A DNA stretch of 16,461 nt from Actinomycetes bacterium (GTDB lineage: Bacteria; Actinomycetota; Coriobacteriia; Anaerosomatales; Anaerosomataceae), in assembly GCA_022839745.1 (NCBI GenBank), contig JALHJB010000029.1, forward strand, positions 1-16,461, given 5' to 3'. Below, in pieces: positions 5,349-13,000 of the stretch (position 1 is its first letter; each line of letters starts with the position of its first letter). Made by a program: the position numbers and the translations under genes. Below the pieces are notes generated by a model. It saw only the letters and a program-made list of their open reading frames with translations, did no database searches and was not told the origin of the DNA.

Positions 5349-6608
5349 CTACTTGAAGAACCCGTCGTAGTGACGCATCTGCAGCTGGCTCTCGAGCTGG
5401 CGCATCGTCTCCAGCGCGACACCGACCATGATGAGGATCGATGTACCACCGAAGGCCGCGACCAGCTGGTCGCCCGTCTGCTGGAAGATGGCCTGCGGCA
5501 CCACGGCGATCAACGCCAGGAAGACCGCACCGGGCAGGGTGATCCGATTCAGCACATTGGTGATGTACTGAGCCGTGGGGTTACCGGGCCGCACGCCGGG
5601 AATGAAGCCACCGTTCTTGCGCAGGTTGTCCGCCGTCTCGATCGGGTTGAACACGAGCGCGGTGTAAAAGTACGCGAAGAAGATGATCAGCCCGGCGAAC
5701 AGCACGATGTAGCTCCAACCGCTGGACAGCCACTCGGCCGCCTTCTGGAGCCACGCGACATTGGTGAAGAAGCGGGCGATGGTCGTCGGGAAGAGCAGCA
5801 CCGACGAGGCGAAGATGATCGGGATGACGTTAGCGCCGTTGACCTTAAGCGGGATGTACGTCCCCACACCACCGTAGACACGCCTGCCAACGACCCGCTT
5901 GGCGTACTGCACCGGGATGCGCCGCTGGCCGCCCTCCATGAAGACGACGGCAGCCACCACCAGCAACGAGATGACCAGGACCAGGAGCATGAACCACGGA
6001 TGGACCCTGAACGACGCGATCACGGTCTGCGGGAAGCGCGAGACGATGCTCGAGAAGATCAGCAACGACATGCCGTTGCCGATCCCGCGCTGCGTGATCA
6101 GCTCGCCCATCCACATGATGGCCGCCGTACCCGATATCAGGCTGATGATGATGACGATCTCCGTCAGAAGGTCGAAGTCGACACCAAGTCCTGTCGGAGG
6201 TGCGGCCTGGAAGACGGTGAGCAGGCCGATGGACTCCATCAGAGCGATACCCAGCGTCATGTAACGCGCGGTCTGCGTGATCTTGCGCTGACCCGCCTCA
6301 CCCTCCTTGGACCACCGCTCGAGCGTCGGAATGACCGCCTGAAGGAGCTGCATGATGATCGTGGAGGTGATGTACGGCATGATGCCTAGTGCAAAGATCG
6401 CGAAGTTCTCGAGCGCTCCACCCGCAAAGAGGTTGAGCAGTCCGAGGGTGCTGTCCGCGCCGCTCACAAGGTCCTTCATCGCTGCCGGGTCGACACCCGG
6501 GACCGGGATGTGAGCGCCCACCCGGTACAGCGCTATGATCCCCAGCGTGAAGAGGATCCTCTTGCGAAGGTCGGGAATGCGGAACGCGTTACGAATGGCA
6601 TCGATCAC
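5349..6608 (-). CDS. secY: protein translocase subunit SecY
   Basis: Forms the channel of the Sec translocon in the cytoplasmic membrane, with SecE and SecG. The protein is 419 residues with ten hydrophobic segments. Typical motifs are visible: RIPVPGV-like HIPVPGVDP after the first segment, GIMPYITSTIIMQLL, the cytoplasmic ribosome/SecA-binding loop with QRRIPVQYAKR, FNPIETADNLRKNGGFIPG, and an MRHYDGFFK tail. Start codon GTG at 6608 overlaps the rplO stop codon (GTGA), giving translational coupling that places the translocon under ribosomal operon control. Confidence 0.97.
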   Translation of the reverse strand: MIDAIRNAFRIPDLRKRILFTLGIIALYRVGAHIPVPGVDPAAMKDLVSGADSTLGLLNLFAGGALENFAIFALGIMPYITSTIIMQLLQAVIPTLERWSKEGEAGQRKITQTARYMTLGIALMESIGLLTVFQAAPPTGLGVDFDLLTEIVIIISLISGTAAIMWMGELITQRGIGNGMSLLIFSSIVSRFPQTVIASFRVHPWFMLLVLVISLLVVAAVVFMEGGQRRIPVQYAKRVVGRRVYGGVGTYIPLKVNGANVIPIIFASSVLLFPTTIARFFTNVAWLQKAAEWLSSGWSYIVLFAGLIIFFAYFYTALVFNPIETADNLRKNGGFIPGVRPGNPTAQYITNVLNRITLPGAVFLALIAVVPQAIFQQTGDQLVAAFGGTSILIMVGVALETMRQLESQLQMRHYDGFFK

Positions 6609-7051
6609 GAGAGATCGACCGTCCCTCCAGCCGCTTCGATCTTGGCCCGTGCGGGTGCGGATACCTTGTCGATCTTGACGGTCAGCGCTTTGGTGATCTC
6701 ACCGTCGCCCAGGACCTTGACCGGCTGGGTCTTGGCCTTGATGACACCCTTCGCGAACAGGGCGTCGACATCAACGGTCTCGCCTGTCTGGAAGAGGTCC
6801 TCCAGACGGCCGACGTTCACCACGGCGTACTCGACGCGGTTGCGGTTCTTGAATCCGGCGAGCTTCGGCATGCGCATGTGCAGCGGATTCTGGCCACCCT
6901 CGAAGCCGGGGCCCTTGCCGCCGCCCGAGCGGGAGTTCTGACCCTTGTCGCCGCGACCGGCGGTCGTACCGTGGCCGCTGGCATTGCCGCGACCGACACG
7001 CTTGCGGTTCTTACGAGAGCCCGGAGCCGGGCTGAGGTCGTGCAGTTGCAT
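6605..7051 (-). CDS. rplO: 50S ribosomal protein L15 (uL15)
   Basis: Late-assembly protein of the large subunit that binds 23S rRNA. The protein is 148 residues. It opens with MQLHDLSPAPGSRK and the glycine/basic stretch KRVGRGNASGHGTTAGRGDK, the family hallmark. A globular C-terminal half follows (VDVDALFAKG, VKVLGDGEI). AGAGGAG lies 4 nt before the ATG. An 87-nt spacer with two hairpins separates it from rpmD; the stop codon overlaps the secY start. Confidence 0.97.
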   Translation of the reverse strand: MQLHDLSPAPGSRKNRKRVGRGNASGHGTTAGRGDKGQNSRSGGGKGPGFEGGQNPLHMRMPKLAGFKNRNRVEYAVVNVGRLEDLFQTGETVDVDALFAKGVIKAKTQPVKVLGDGEITKALTVKIDKVSAPARAKIEAAGGTVDLS

Positions 7052-7071
7052 TGTTCTCCTCTTTCGCGTCG

Positions 7072-7089
7072 TCCGGGCACAGACCCGGA
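7072..7089 (-). promoter_or_regulatory. hairpin in the rpmD-rplO spacer
   Basis: TCCGGG (7072-7077) and CCCGGA (7084-7089) form a 6-bp stem. On the mRNA strand the 6-nt loop is TCTGTG. A second possible pairing, GCCGGC (7092-7097) with GCCGGC (7106-7111), lies nearer rpmD. Similar loops occur in other spacers of this cluster. Confidence 0.4.
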
Positions 7090-7138
7090 TCGCCGGCCGC
7101 TCGCCGCCGGCAGACTTGGTCGTGGGGCGTGAGCCCGC

Positions 7139-7324
7139 TTAGGCCTCTTCCACCTCTACGAGGTGCTTGACCTTGAAGATCATACCGCGGATGACCGGCG
7201 TGTCGGCCTGCTCCACGGTGTCGTTCATGCGCTTCAGGCCAAGCGCGCGGACCGTTGCCTTCTGGTCCTTCGGCAGGCCGATCGCGCTACGCACCTGCGT
7301 GATCTTGAGTGTCTTCTCCGCCAT
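7139..7324 (-). CDS. rpmD: 50S ribosomal protein L30 (uL30)
   Basis: Small rRNA-binding protein of the large subunit, 61 residues, the usual bacterial length. The family pattern is clear: LKITQVRSAIGLPKDQKATVRALGL followed by LKRMNDTVE and a C-terminal strand VIRGMIFKVKHLVEVEE. ATG start with GAGGGG upstream, 6 nt after the rpsE stop codon. Some bacteria lack this gene; its presence fits Gram-positive and actinobacterial spc operons. Confidence 0.96.
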   Translation of the reverse strand: MAEKTLKITQVRSAIGLPKDQKATVRALGLKRMNDTVEQADTPVIRGMIFKVKHLVEVEEA

Positions 7325-7330
7325 GTCGCA

Positions 7331-7843
7331 CTACCCCTCTTTGCCGTAGATCTCTGCGACCGTCTTGCCACGGCTGCGCGCGACCTCGGTCGGGCTCTTA
7401 AGCTCCTGCAGGCCGGCCGCGGCCGCCTTCACGATGTTGAGCGCGTTGCTGGTGCCGAGCGACTTGGACAGCACGTCCTGCACGCCGCCAAGCTCGAGGA
7501 GCGCACGGACCGGACCGCCGGCGATGACACCGGTACCGGGTGCCGCAGGCTTCAGCAGCACCTTGCCGGCACCGTACTCGCCGGTGACGGTATGCGGGAT
7601 CGTGGTACCGGACATCGGGAACGTGAACATGTTCTTCTTCGCGTCCTCGATGCCCTTCTTGATCGCCACAGGCACTTCAGCGGCCTTGCCCATACCCACA
7701 CCCACGCGACCGTTTCCATCGCCCACGACCACCAATGCGGTCAGCGAGAAGCGGCGGCCGCCCTTGACGACCTTGGCCACGCGATTGATGTAGACGACGC
7801 GCTCCTGGATCTCGGAGACCGGAGCGTTGCTTTCATACGCCAT
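7331..7843 (-). CDS. rpsE: 30S ribosomal protein S5 (uS5)
   Basis: Small-subunit protein at the mRNA entry site, involved in decoding fidelity and helicase activity. The protein is 170 residues. The N-terminal double-stranded RNA-binding fold carries INRVAKVVKGGRRFSLTALVVVGD and GVGMGKAAEVPVAI, including the loop linked to spectinomycin response in other bacteria. The C-terminal half has AGGPVRALLELGGVQDVLSKSLGTSN. AGGAGG lies 8 nt before the ATG; the gap from rplR is 20 nt. Confidence 0.97.
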   Translation of the reverse strand: MAYESNAPVSEIQERVVYINRVAKVVKGGRRFSLTALVVVGDGNGRVGVGMGKAAEVPVAIKKGIEDAKKNMFTFPMSGTTIPHTVTGEYGAGKVLLKPAAPGTGVIAGGPVRALLELGGVQDVLSKSLGTSNALNIVKAAAAGLQELKSPTEVARSRGKTVAEIYGKEG

Positions 7844-7863
7844 TACTGGATCCTCCTAGTCTC

Positions 7864-8232
7864 TTAGAACTTCAGGCCGGCTTCGCGTGCGCCGTCCGCG
7901 AGCGCGGCGACACGCCCGTGATAGAGGCGCCCGCCACGATCGAACACGACTTCGCTGATACCGGCTTCGATAGCGCGCCTGCCGAGGGCGTCGCCCACCG
8001 CTCTGGCGGCGTCGATGTTGGCGCCCGACTTCAGCGCCGCACGCAGCTCGGGGTCGATCGACGAAGCCGCGACCAGGGTCGTACCGGCGACGTCATCGAT
8101 GAGCTGCGCGTAGATGTGCTGATTGCTGCGGCTGACCCGCAGGCGCGGCCGCTCGGCCGTCCCGCTGATCTTCCCGCGGACCCTGCGCTGGCGGCGGGCG
8201 AGACCTGCTGCCTTCGCTTTCGTCTTATCCAT
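7864..8232 (-). CDS. rplR: 50S ribosomal protein L18 (uL18)
   Basis: Binds 5S rRNA and docks it on the large subunit with L5. The protein is 122 residues. The basic N-terminus MDKTKAKAAGLARRQRRVRGK is followed by the conserved RPRLRVSRSNQHIYAQLIDD and FDRGGRLYHGRVAALADGAREAGL. ATG 8232 is chosen from the family N-terminus; the extension to 8265 is unconserved. AAGGAG lies 12 nt upstream, a long spacing. The 50-nt spacer from rplF holds a 6-bp hairpin. Confidence 0.96.
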   Translation of the reverse strand: MDKTKAKAAGLARRQRRVRGKISGTAERPRLRVSRSNQHIYAQLIDDVAGTTLVAASSIDPELRAALKSGANIDAARAVGDALGRRAIEAGISEVVFDRGGRLYHGRVAALADGAREAGLKF

Positions 8233-8255
8233 GATCCGTCCTGACTCCTTCGTTA

Positions 8256-8272
8256 CGCACCACACCGGTGCG
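8256..8272 (-). promoter_or_regulatory. hairpin in the rplF-rplR spacer
   Basis: CGCACC (8256-8261) and GGTGCG (8267-8272) form a 6-bp stem; the mRNA-strand loop is GGTGT followed by GG. It sits right after the rplF stop codon. Confidence 0.35.
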
Positions 8273-8282
8273 GTCTCGATGA

Positions 8283-8819
8283 CTACTTCGCGGCCTTACC
8301 GACCTTACGACGGACGTGCTCGCCCGCGTAGCGGATACCCTTGCCCTTGTAAGGCTCCGGCGGACGGATGCCACGGATCTCCGAGGCGATCTGCCCGACA
8401 CGCTGCTTGTCGATCCCGATGACCGAGATCCTGTTCGGTGCGGGCACCTCGAACGTGATGCCCTCGGGAGCCTTGACCACCATGGGGTGGCTCAGGCCGA
8501 GGGACAGATCGAGGTCGCTTCCCTGAAGGGCGGCACGATAGCCGACGCCGACGATCTCCATGTCCTTGCGGAAGCCCTCGGACACACCGACGACCATGTT
8601 GGAGATGAGCGTGCGGGTGAGCCCATGCAGGCTGCGATGCCGCCGCTCGTCCGAGGGGCGACGAACGTGAATGGCGCCCTCCTCAAGCGTGATCTGCATG
8701 TCGGGGTCGAACGACTGCGACAGGGTGCCCTTCGGCCCCTTCGTTGTCACAGTGGATCCTTCGATCGTCACATCCACACCGGCGGGAACCGGGATGGGCT
8801 GCTTGCCGATACGGGACAC
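8283..8819 (-). CDS. rplF: 50S ribosomal protein L6 (uL6)
   Basis: Large-subunit protein near the factor-binding centre. The protein is 178 residues with the duplicated L6 fold. It opens MSRIGKQPIPVPAGV and has GPKGTLSQSF in the first half. The second half shows VGVGYRAALQG, HPMVVKAPEGI and the diagnostic IRPPEPYKGKGIRY near the C-terminus. The start codon is GTG with AAAGGAG 6 nt upstream. It follows rpsH by 26 nt. Confidence 0.97.
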   Translation of the reverse strand: MSRIGKQPIPVPAGVDVTIEGSTVTTKGPKGTLSQSFDPDMQITLEEGAIHVRRPSDERRHRSLHGLTRTLISNMVVGVSEGFRKDMEIVGVGYRAALQGSDLDLSLGLSHPMVVKAPEGITFEVPAPNRISVIGIDKQRVGQIASEIRGIRPPEPYKGKGIRYAGEHVRRKVGKAAK

Positions 8820-8845
8820 GGCTTGCTCCTTTCTCTCCGGTCCGA

Positions 8846-9244
8846 TTACCAGATGTAGGCGAGCACCTCGCCACCGACACCGGCGGCGCGGGCCTGCTTC
8901 TCGGTCATGACACCCTGCGAGGTGGACACGATCGCAATGCCGAGACCGCCCAAGACACGGGGCAGCTCGTCCTTCTTCGCGTACACACGCAGACCGGGCT
9001 TGCTGATGCGGCGCAGACCGGTGATGGTGCGCTGCTTCTTCGGCCCGTACTTGAGGGTGATCGTGAGCGTCGCCTGCGGCTCGCCCGCGACCACCTCGTA
9101 GTCCTCGATGTATCCTTCGCTCTTCATGATCTTGGCGATCGCGACGAGCTTGGTGGATGACGGCATCGACGTGGATGCCTGGAACGCGTTATTGGCGTTC
9201 CTCACACGCGTCAGCATATCGGCGATAGGATCGGTCATGCTCAT
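8846..9244 (-). CDS. rpsH: 30S ribosomal protein S8 (uS8)
   Basis: Primary 16S rRNA-binding protein; in E. coli it is the translational repressor of the spc operon. The protein is 132 residues. The N-terminus MTDPIADMLTRVRNAN and the C-terminal motif KDELPRVLGGLGIAIVSTSQGVMT are typical. The rRNA-contact loop STSQGVM is intact. AGGAGG lies 11 nt before the ATG at 9244; an ATG two codons in is an alternative. Whether S8 represses this operon as in E. coli is not visible. Confidence 0.97.
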   Translation of the reverse strand: MSMTDPIADMLTRVRNANNAFQASTSMPSSTKLVAIAKIMKSEGYIEDYEVVAGEPQATLTITLKYGPKKQRTITGLRRISKPGLRVYAKKDELPRVLGGLGIAIVSTSQGVMTEKQARAAGVGGEVLAYIW

Positions 9245-9321
9245 GTTCTCGAATACCTCCTATGATTCGGGGCTGCCCGCGTCCGCTGGTTCGCCTCGGC
9301 CCTTGACCGCAGCGCCTTTCG

Positions 9322-9339
9322 GACCCGTCCGCCCGGGTC
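9322..9339 (-). promoter_or_regulatory. hairpin in the rpsZ-rpsH spacer
   Basis: GACCCG (9322-9327) and CGGGTC (9334-9339) form a 6-bp stem with a 6-nt loop. It lies just past the rpsZ stop codon in a 104-nt spacer. A second small palindrome, GGTA/TACC (9341-9353), spans that stop codon. Possible processing or attenuation site. Confidence 0.35.
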
Positions 9340-9348
9340 TGGTAAGGC

Positions 9349-9534
9349 CTACCAGCTCGCCTTACGGACACCGGGCAGTTCGCCTCGGCTTGCCAGTTCG
9401 CGGACGCACACGCGACACAGACCGAACTGCCGGTAGTACGCACGCGGACGACCGCAGCGGTTGCAGCGGTTGACAGCACGCACGGCGAACTTCGGCGCAC
9501 GCTTGGCCTTGGCGATCATCGACTTCTTTGCCAC
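9349..9534 (-). CDS. rpsZ: 30S ribosomal protein S14, zinc-binding type (uS14)
   Basis: Small-subunit head protein. At 61 residues it has exactly the length of the short type Z form. Zinc ligands are Cys24/Cys27 and Cys40/Cys43 (RCNRC, LCRVC). The N-terminus AKKSMIAKAKR and the end SRGELPGVRKASW are family hallmarks. The start codon is GTG 9534 with GAGGAGG 8 nt upstream; a longer ATG start at 9681 would overlap rplE by 92 nt and is rejected. Often annotated rpsN. Its presence in the spc operon fits Gram-positive-type lineages. Confidence 0.96.
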   Translation of the reverse strand: MAKKSMIAKAKRAPKFAVRAVNRCNRCGRPRAYYRQFGLCRVCVRELASRGELPGVRKASW

Positions 9535-9560
9535 TTGTCGAACCTCCTCGAAGAGGGTGA

Positions 9561-9574
9561 CCCGGATGTCCGGG
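9561..9574 (-). promoter_or_regulatory. small hairpin in the rplE-rpsZ spacer
   Basis: CCCGG (9561-9565) and CCGGG (9570-9574) pair around a tetraloop, 15 nt after the rplE stop codon at 9590. It is one of several spacer hairpins in this cluster. Confidence 0.35.
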
Positions 9575-9589
9575 CGACCCGCGTCTTCT

Positions 9590-10132
9590 CTACCGCTTGA
9601 ACGGGAAACCGAACTGGTCGAGCAGTGCGCGGCACTCCTCGTCCGTATCAGCGCTCGTGACAAAGGTGATGTCCATGCCACGGATCTTGTCGATCTTGTC
9701 GTAGTCGATCTCAGGGAAGATCAACTGCTCGTTGATGCCGAGTGAATAGTTGCCACGCCCATCGAACGCCTTGGCGCTCACGCCGCGGAAGTCGCGGATG
9801 CGCGGAAGAGCTGTCGACAACAGGCGGTCGAAGAACTCCCACATACGATCACCGCGAAGGGTCACCTTGGCGCCGATAGGCATGCCCTGGCGCAGCTTGA
9901 AGCTCGCGATCGACTTCTTCGCGCGGGTGATCGCCGGCTTCTGGCCGGTGATGATGGTCAGGTCGTTTACCGCGTTCTCGAGAAGCTTCGCGTCCTGGGT
10001 CGCCGCACCGACGCCCATGTTGACCACGATCTTCTCCAGATGCGGGACCCGGTGCACGTTGCCATACTCGAAGCGCTCCATGAGCGCCGGCACGACCTCC
10101 GCGCGGTACTTGTCCTTCAGTCTGGGTGCCAC
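9590..10132 (-). CDS. rplE: 50S ribosomal protein L5 (uL5)
   Basis: Binds 5S rRNA and contacts P-site tRNA in the central protuberance. The protein is 180 residues. Conserved blocks are VPHLEKIVVNMGVG, TGQKPAITRAKKSIASFKLR, IGAKVTLRGDRMWEF, NYSLGINEQLIFPEI and the end ALLDQFGFPFK. The start is GTG 10132 with GGAGG 8 nt upstream; an overlapping ATG nearby is out of frame. An 86-nt spacer separates it from rplX. Confidence 0.97.
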   Translation of the reverse strand: MAPRLKDKYRAEVVPALMERFEYGNVHRVPHLEKIVVNMGVGAATQDAKLLENAVNDLTIITGQKPAITRAKKSIASFKLRQGMPIGAKVTLRGDRMWEFFDRLLSTALPRIRDFRGVSAKAFDGRGNYSLGINEQLIFPEIDYDKIDKIRGMDITFVTSADTDEECRALLDQFGFPFKR

Positions 10133-10194
10133 TCGTCATACCTCCGATGTGTTCTCTCGCCCGACGGATTGCCGACCCGGCGGGACTTGTCCTA

Positions 10195-10211
10195 CGGCCG
10201 CTGTACGGCCG
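10195..10211 (-). promoter_or_regulatory. hairpin in the rplX-rplE spacer
   Basis: CGGCCG (10195-10200) and CGGCCG (10206-10211) form a 6-bp stem with a 5-nt loop, 8 nt after the rplX stop codon. Confidence 0.35.
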
Positions 10212-10218
10212 ATGGCCT

Positions 10219-10542
10219 CTACTTGTCGATGTCCTTGCCGCACTTCTTGCACACGCGAACGCGGACACCGTCTTCACGCCGACGACCCACGCGGGTCGGC
10301 TGGCTGCAGTTCGGGCACACGACCATCACGTTGGACACGTGGATCGTGCCCTCCATCTCGATGATGCCGCCCTGGGGGTTCTTCTGGCTCGGGCGAGCGT
10401 GCTTCTTGATCATGTGCACATTCTCGACGACAACGCGCTCCTTCTCCGGCATCGAGCGAAGGACCTTGCCTTCTTTGCCCTTGTCCTTGCCGGCGATGAC
10501 GTGCACGCGGTCACCCTTGCGGATCGTCAGTGACTTAGCCAT
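10219..10542 (-). CDS. rplX: 50S ribosomal protein L24 (uL24)
   Basis: Assembly-initiator protein of the large subunit that binds the 5' region of 23S rRNA. The protein is 107 residues. The KOW motif is in IRKGDRVHVIAGKDKGKEGKV (residues 7-27). The C-terminal half carries Cys76/Cys79 and Cys98/Cys101 (CPNC, CKKC), a probable zinc site found in many bacterial L24 proteins. GGGAGGG lies 11 nt before the ATG, overlapping the rplN end region. Confidence 0.97.
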   Translation of the reverse strand: MAKSLTIRKGDRVHVIAGKDKGKEGKVLRSMPEKERVVVENVHMIKKHARPSQKNPQGGIIEMEGTIHVSNVMVVCPNCSQPTRVGRRREDGVRVRVCKKCGKDIDK

Positions 10543-10559
10543 AACTGTTCAGGCCCTCC

Positions 10560-10928
10560 CTACAGGACTTCCGGTGCGAGGGACACGATCTTCATGAACT
10601 TGCGGTCACGCAGTTCGCGAGCGACCGGGCCGAAGATACGCGTACCCCGGGGGTTGCCCTGGGCGTCGATGATGACGGCGGCGTTCTCGTCGAACTTGAT
10701 GTAGCTGCCGTCCGGACGACGGGTCTCCTTCTTGGTGCGGACGACGACCGCCTTGACGACATCGCCCTTCTTGACCGTCCCGTTCGGGGTGGCCTCCTTG
10801 ACAGCGCACACGATGGTGTCACCCACGTATGCGTACCGCCTCTTGGAGCCGCCGAGGACCTTGATGCAGGCCACCCGCCGCGCTCCGGAGTTGTCGGCCA
10901 CCTTCAGCCGGGTCTCCGCCTGGATCAT
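10560..10928 (-). CDS. rplN: 50S ribosomal protein L14 (uL14)
   Basis: Large-subunit interface protein at the contact with small-subunit helix 14 and the silencing factor RsfS. The protein is 122 residues, the standard length. Hallmarks are MIQAETRLKVADNSGARRV, CIKVLGGSKRRYA, VVVRTKKETRRPDGSYIKFD and the C-terminal FMKIVSLAPEVL. GGAGG lies 6 nt before the ATG. It is the first gene of the spc-type block; a 76-nt spacer with a hairpin separates it from rpsQ. Confidence 0.97.
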   Translation of the reverse strand: MIQAETRLKVADNSGARRVACIKVLGGSKRRYAYVGDTIVCAVKEATPNGTVKKGDVVKAVVVRTKKETRRPDGSYIKFDENAAVIIDAQGNPRGTRIFGPVARELRDRKFMKIVSLAPEVL

Positions 10929-10954
10929 GCTCTTCCTCCATCAGTCGCCGGTCA

Positions 10955-10976
10955 TCGGGGTGCACAAACGCCCCGA
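10955..10976 (-). promoter_or_regulatory. hairpin at the S10/spc operon boundary
   Basis: TCGGGG (10955-10960) pairs with CCCCGA (10971-10976). On the mRNA strand a C-A mismatch and a G-C pair extend the stem toward a loop with TTTGTG. It sits between rpsQ and rplN, the conventional S10/spc boundary, so a role in termination or processing is plausible. Confidence 0.4.
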
Positions 10977-11004
10977 GAGGACCGTCGTTTCACGTGCGTC
11001 TCTC

Positions 11005-11265
11005 CTACTTGGCCTTCTCGACGATCTCGATCAGGCGCCAGCGCTTCATCTTGGATACCGGACGGGTCTCCATGATGCGCACCGTGTCACCCACACCACA
11101 GTCGTTGTTCTCGTCATGCGTGTGGAACTTCACCGAACGGGTGATCATCTTGCCGTAGAGCGAGTGGCGCTTGCGGTCCTCCACCATGACGACACAGGTC
11201 TTGTCGCCCGCGGCCGAGACCACGACGCCCTGGCGCTCCTTGCGGCTGTTGCGATCGGTTGTCAT
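11005..11265 (-). CDS. rpsQ: 30S ribosomal protein S17 (uS17)
   Basis: Primary 16S rRNA-binding protein of the small-subunit body. The protein is 86 residues with an OB fold. Conserved stretches are RKERQGVVVSAAGDKTCVV, HSLYGKMITRSVKFHTHDE, CGVGDTVRIMETRPVSKMKRW and RLIEIVEKA. AGGAGG lies 7 nt before the ATG and overlaps the rpmC stop codon. It ends the S10-type block. Confidence 0.97.
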   Translation of the reverse strand: MTTDRNSRKERQGVVVSAAGDKTCVVMVEDRKRHSLYGKMITRSVKFHTHDENNDCGVGDTVRIMETRPVSKMKRWRLIEIVEKAK

Positions 11266-11276
11266 GTAACGTCCTC

Positions 11277-11489
11277 CTACTGCGCCTGTGACTTGGCGGC
11301 CGCGATCTCACGGCTGCGCAACTCGGTGTGCAGGCGCGCGATCTGCTTCTTGACCGTCGCGATTCGGTGCGGATTGTCGAGCTGGCCGGTGGCGAGCTGG
11401 AACCGGAGGTTGAACAGCTCCGTACGGCTCTCCTTCAGCTTCTCGTCGATCTCGCTGTCCGCGAGGCCCTTGATATCGATGGTCTTCAT
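11277..11489 (-). CDS. rpmC: 50S ribosomal protein L29 (uL29)
   Basis: Small helical protein at the polypeptide exit site beside L23. The protein is 70 residues, two long helices. The hallmark SRTELFNLRFQLATGQLDNPHRI and the following VKKQIARLHTELRSRE are clear. The ATG directly follows the rplP stop codon with no gap and only a weak ribosome site, so reinitiation after rplP is likely. Confidence 0.96.
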   Translation of the reverse strand: MKTIDIKGLADSEIDEKLKESRTELFNLRFQLATGQLDNPHRIATVKKQIARLHTELRSREIAAAKSQAQ

Positions 11490-11915
11490 CTATGCTTCAC
11501 CGCCACTGTCAGCACGGGCTACGAACTTGCACTTGATCGGCAGCTTCTGCGCCGCGAGACGCATGGCTTCCTTGGCCACTTCCTCGCTCACGCCGGCAAC
11601 CTCGAACATGATCCTGCCGGGCTTGACGACAGCGACCCACTTCTCGGGGTTGCCCTTACCGGAACCCATGCGGGTCTCGGCGGGCTTCTGCGTGACCGGC
11701 TTGTCCGGGAAGATGTTGATCCAGACCTTGCCGCCACGCTTCATGTAGCGGGTCATCGCGACACGTGCCGCTTCGATCTGCCGGTTGGTGATCCACGCGG
11801 GCTCGAGGGCCTTCAGGCCGAACTCGCCGAACGCGATCTCCGTTCCACCTTTGGCGACGCCCTTGCGGGAGCCGCGCATCACCTTGCGGTGCTTGACGCG
11901 CTTGGGGAGCAGCAT
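11490..11915 (-). CDS. rplP: 50S ribosomal protein L16 (uL16)
   Basis: Contacts A-site tRNA and is needed for late large-subunit maturation. The protein is 141 residues. It starts MLLPKRVKHRKVMRG. The central block KVWINIFPDKPVTQKPAETR is followed by MGSGKGNPEKWVAVVKPGRI, including the conserved Arg that is hydroxylated in E. coli. AAGGAGG lies within the rpsC tail, and the ATG directly follows the rpsC stop codon. Confidence 0.97.
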   Translation of the reverse strand: MLLPKRVKHRKVMRGSRKGVAKGGTEIAFGEFGLKALEPAWITNRQIEAARVAMTRYMKRGGKVWINIFPDKPVTQKPAETRMGSGKGNPEKWVAVVKPGRIMFEVAGVSEEVAKEAMRLAAQKLPIKCKFVARADSGGEA

Positions 11916-12653
11916 CTAGCCCCTCCTTCCATTACCAGCGCCGCGACGGCCGCGAGGCCTGTCATCACGGCGCTCGGGACGCGAGCGCTCCATGAGCGCG
12001 GCTTCCTCGGCAGCGGTCATGTTCTGACCGGGCAGCTTGTCGCCACGGTAGACCCAGACCTTCACGCCAACGACGCCGAACGTCGTGACGGCATCAGCCG
12101 TGCCGTAGTCGATCTTGGCCCGAAGCGTGTGCAGCGGCACGCGGCCTTCGCGGTACCACTCACGACGGCCCATCTCAGCGCCACCCAGACGGCCCGAGCA
12201 CTGGATCCGCACGCCCAGAGCGCCGCCCTTCATGGCGCTCGTGACGGCCTTCTTCATGGCGCGGCGGAAGCCGACGCGCGCGACGAGCTGCTCGGCCACG
12301 CTCTGCGCGACGAGCGTCGCGTCGATCTCCGGACGCTTGATCTCCACGATGTTGACCGCGACCGGGTGACCGGTGAGCTGCTCGAGGTCCTTGCGGAGCA
12401 CGTCGACCTCGGCGCCCTTCTTGCCGATGACGATGCCCGGACGCGCGGTCCAGACCTCCACGAAGACCTTGTCGCCCTTGCGCTCGATATCGATGCGCGA
12501 GACGGCGGCGCGGCGCAGCTTCGCCTTGAGGTACTTCCGGAGCGCGAGGTCCTCAGCCAGGGTCTGGCTGTAACCCTTGTCCTGGTACCAGCGACTCCGC
12601 CACTCCTCGGTGATGCCGAGACGGAATCCGATCGGATAGACTTTCTGACCCAT
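11916..12653 (-). CDS. rpsC: 30S ribosomal protein S3 (uS3)
   Basis: Small-subunit head protein at the mRNA entry tunnel with a type II KH domain. The protein is 245 residues. It begins MGQKVYPIGFRLGI. The KH loop is GIVIGKKGAEVDVLR. The C-terminal domain has RIQCSGRLGGAEMGRREWY and REGRVPLHTLRAKIDYG. The last ~25 residues form an Arg/Gly/Asp-rich tail (RPERRDDRPRGRRG), a disordered extension common in actinobacteria. It starts 5 nt after the rplV stop codon with GGAGG upstream. Confidence 0.97.
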   Translation of the reverse strand: MGQKVYPIGFRLGITEEWRSRWYQDKGYSQTLAEDLALRKYLKAKLRRAAVSRIDIERKGDKVFVEVWTARPGIVIGKKGAEVDVLRKDLEQLTGHPVAVNIVEIKRPEIDATLVAQSVAEQLVARVGFRRAMKKAVTSAMKGGALGVRIQCSGRLGGAEMGRREWYREGRVPLHTLRAKIDYGTADAVTTFGVVGVKVWVYRGDKLPGQNMTAAEEAALMERSRPERRDDRPRGRRGAGNGRRG

Positions 12654-12658
12654 GCGCC

Positions 12659-13000
12659 TTACGCCTCCTCTCGCTGCTTCACGACCACCGTGATGTGGCT
12701 CGTGCGCTTGTTGATGCGGAACGCACGGCCCATGGCGCGGGGGCGGATGCGCTTGATCGTCGGACCTTCGTTCACGAATGCCTCGGACACGTACAGCGTG
12801 TCCTGCTTGATGCGGTGCTGCTTCTCGGCGTTGGCGGCCGCGCTGTGCACGACTTTGCCCACGACCTCCGCGGCAGCACGCGGGGTGAACTTCAGGATCG
12901 CCTCAGCGTCGGGCACAGACTTGCCGCGGACCAGGTCCACGACCTCACGCGCCTTACGCGGGCTCACCCTCACGTACTTCGCCGTAGCTCTTGCTTCCAT
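12659..13000 (-). CDS. rplV: 50S ribosomal protein L22 (uL22)
   Basis: Lines the polypeptide exit tunnel with an extended beta hairpin. The protein is 113 residues. Conserved blocks are AKYVRVSPRKAREVVDLVRG, VHSAAANAEKQH and the hairpin region GPTIKRIRPRAMGRAFRINK. The start is ATG 13000 with GGAGG 10 nt upstream; the ATG at 13024 would place that site inside the gene. A 72-nt spacer separates it from rpsS. Confidence 0.96.
   Translation of the reverse strand: MEARATAKYVRVSPRKAREVVDLVRGKSVPDAEAILKFTPRAAAEVVGKVVHSAAANAEKQHRIKQDTLYVSEAFVNEGPTIKRIRPRAMGRAFRINKRTSHITVVVKQREEA

Noticed and set aside
5370..6389. 339-codon open frame antisense to secY
   Set aside because: Its composition (Asp, His, Arg, Gln runs) is the mirror of a hydrophobic membrane protein gene; no domain seen.
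9349..9681. 110-aa version of S14
   Set aside because: The extra N-terminus overlaps rplE by 92 nt, is unlike any S14, and the GTG at 9534 has a strong ribosome site and gives the exact 61-residue family length.
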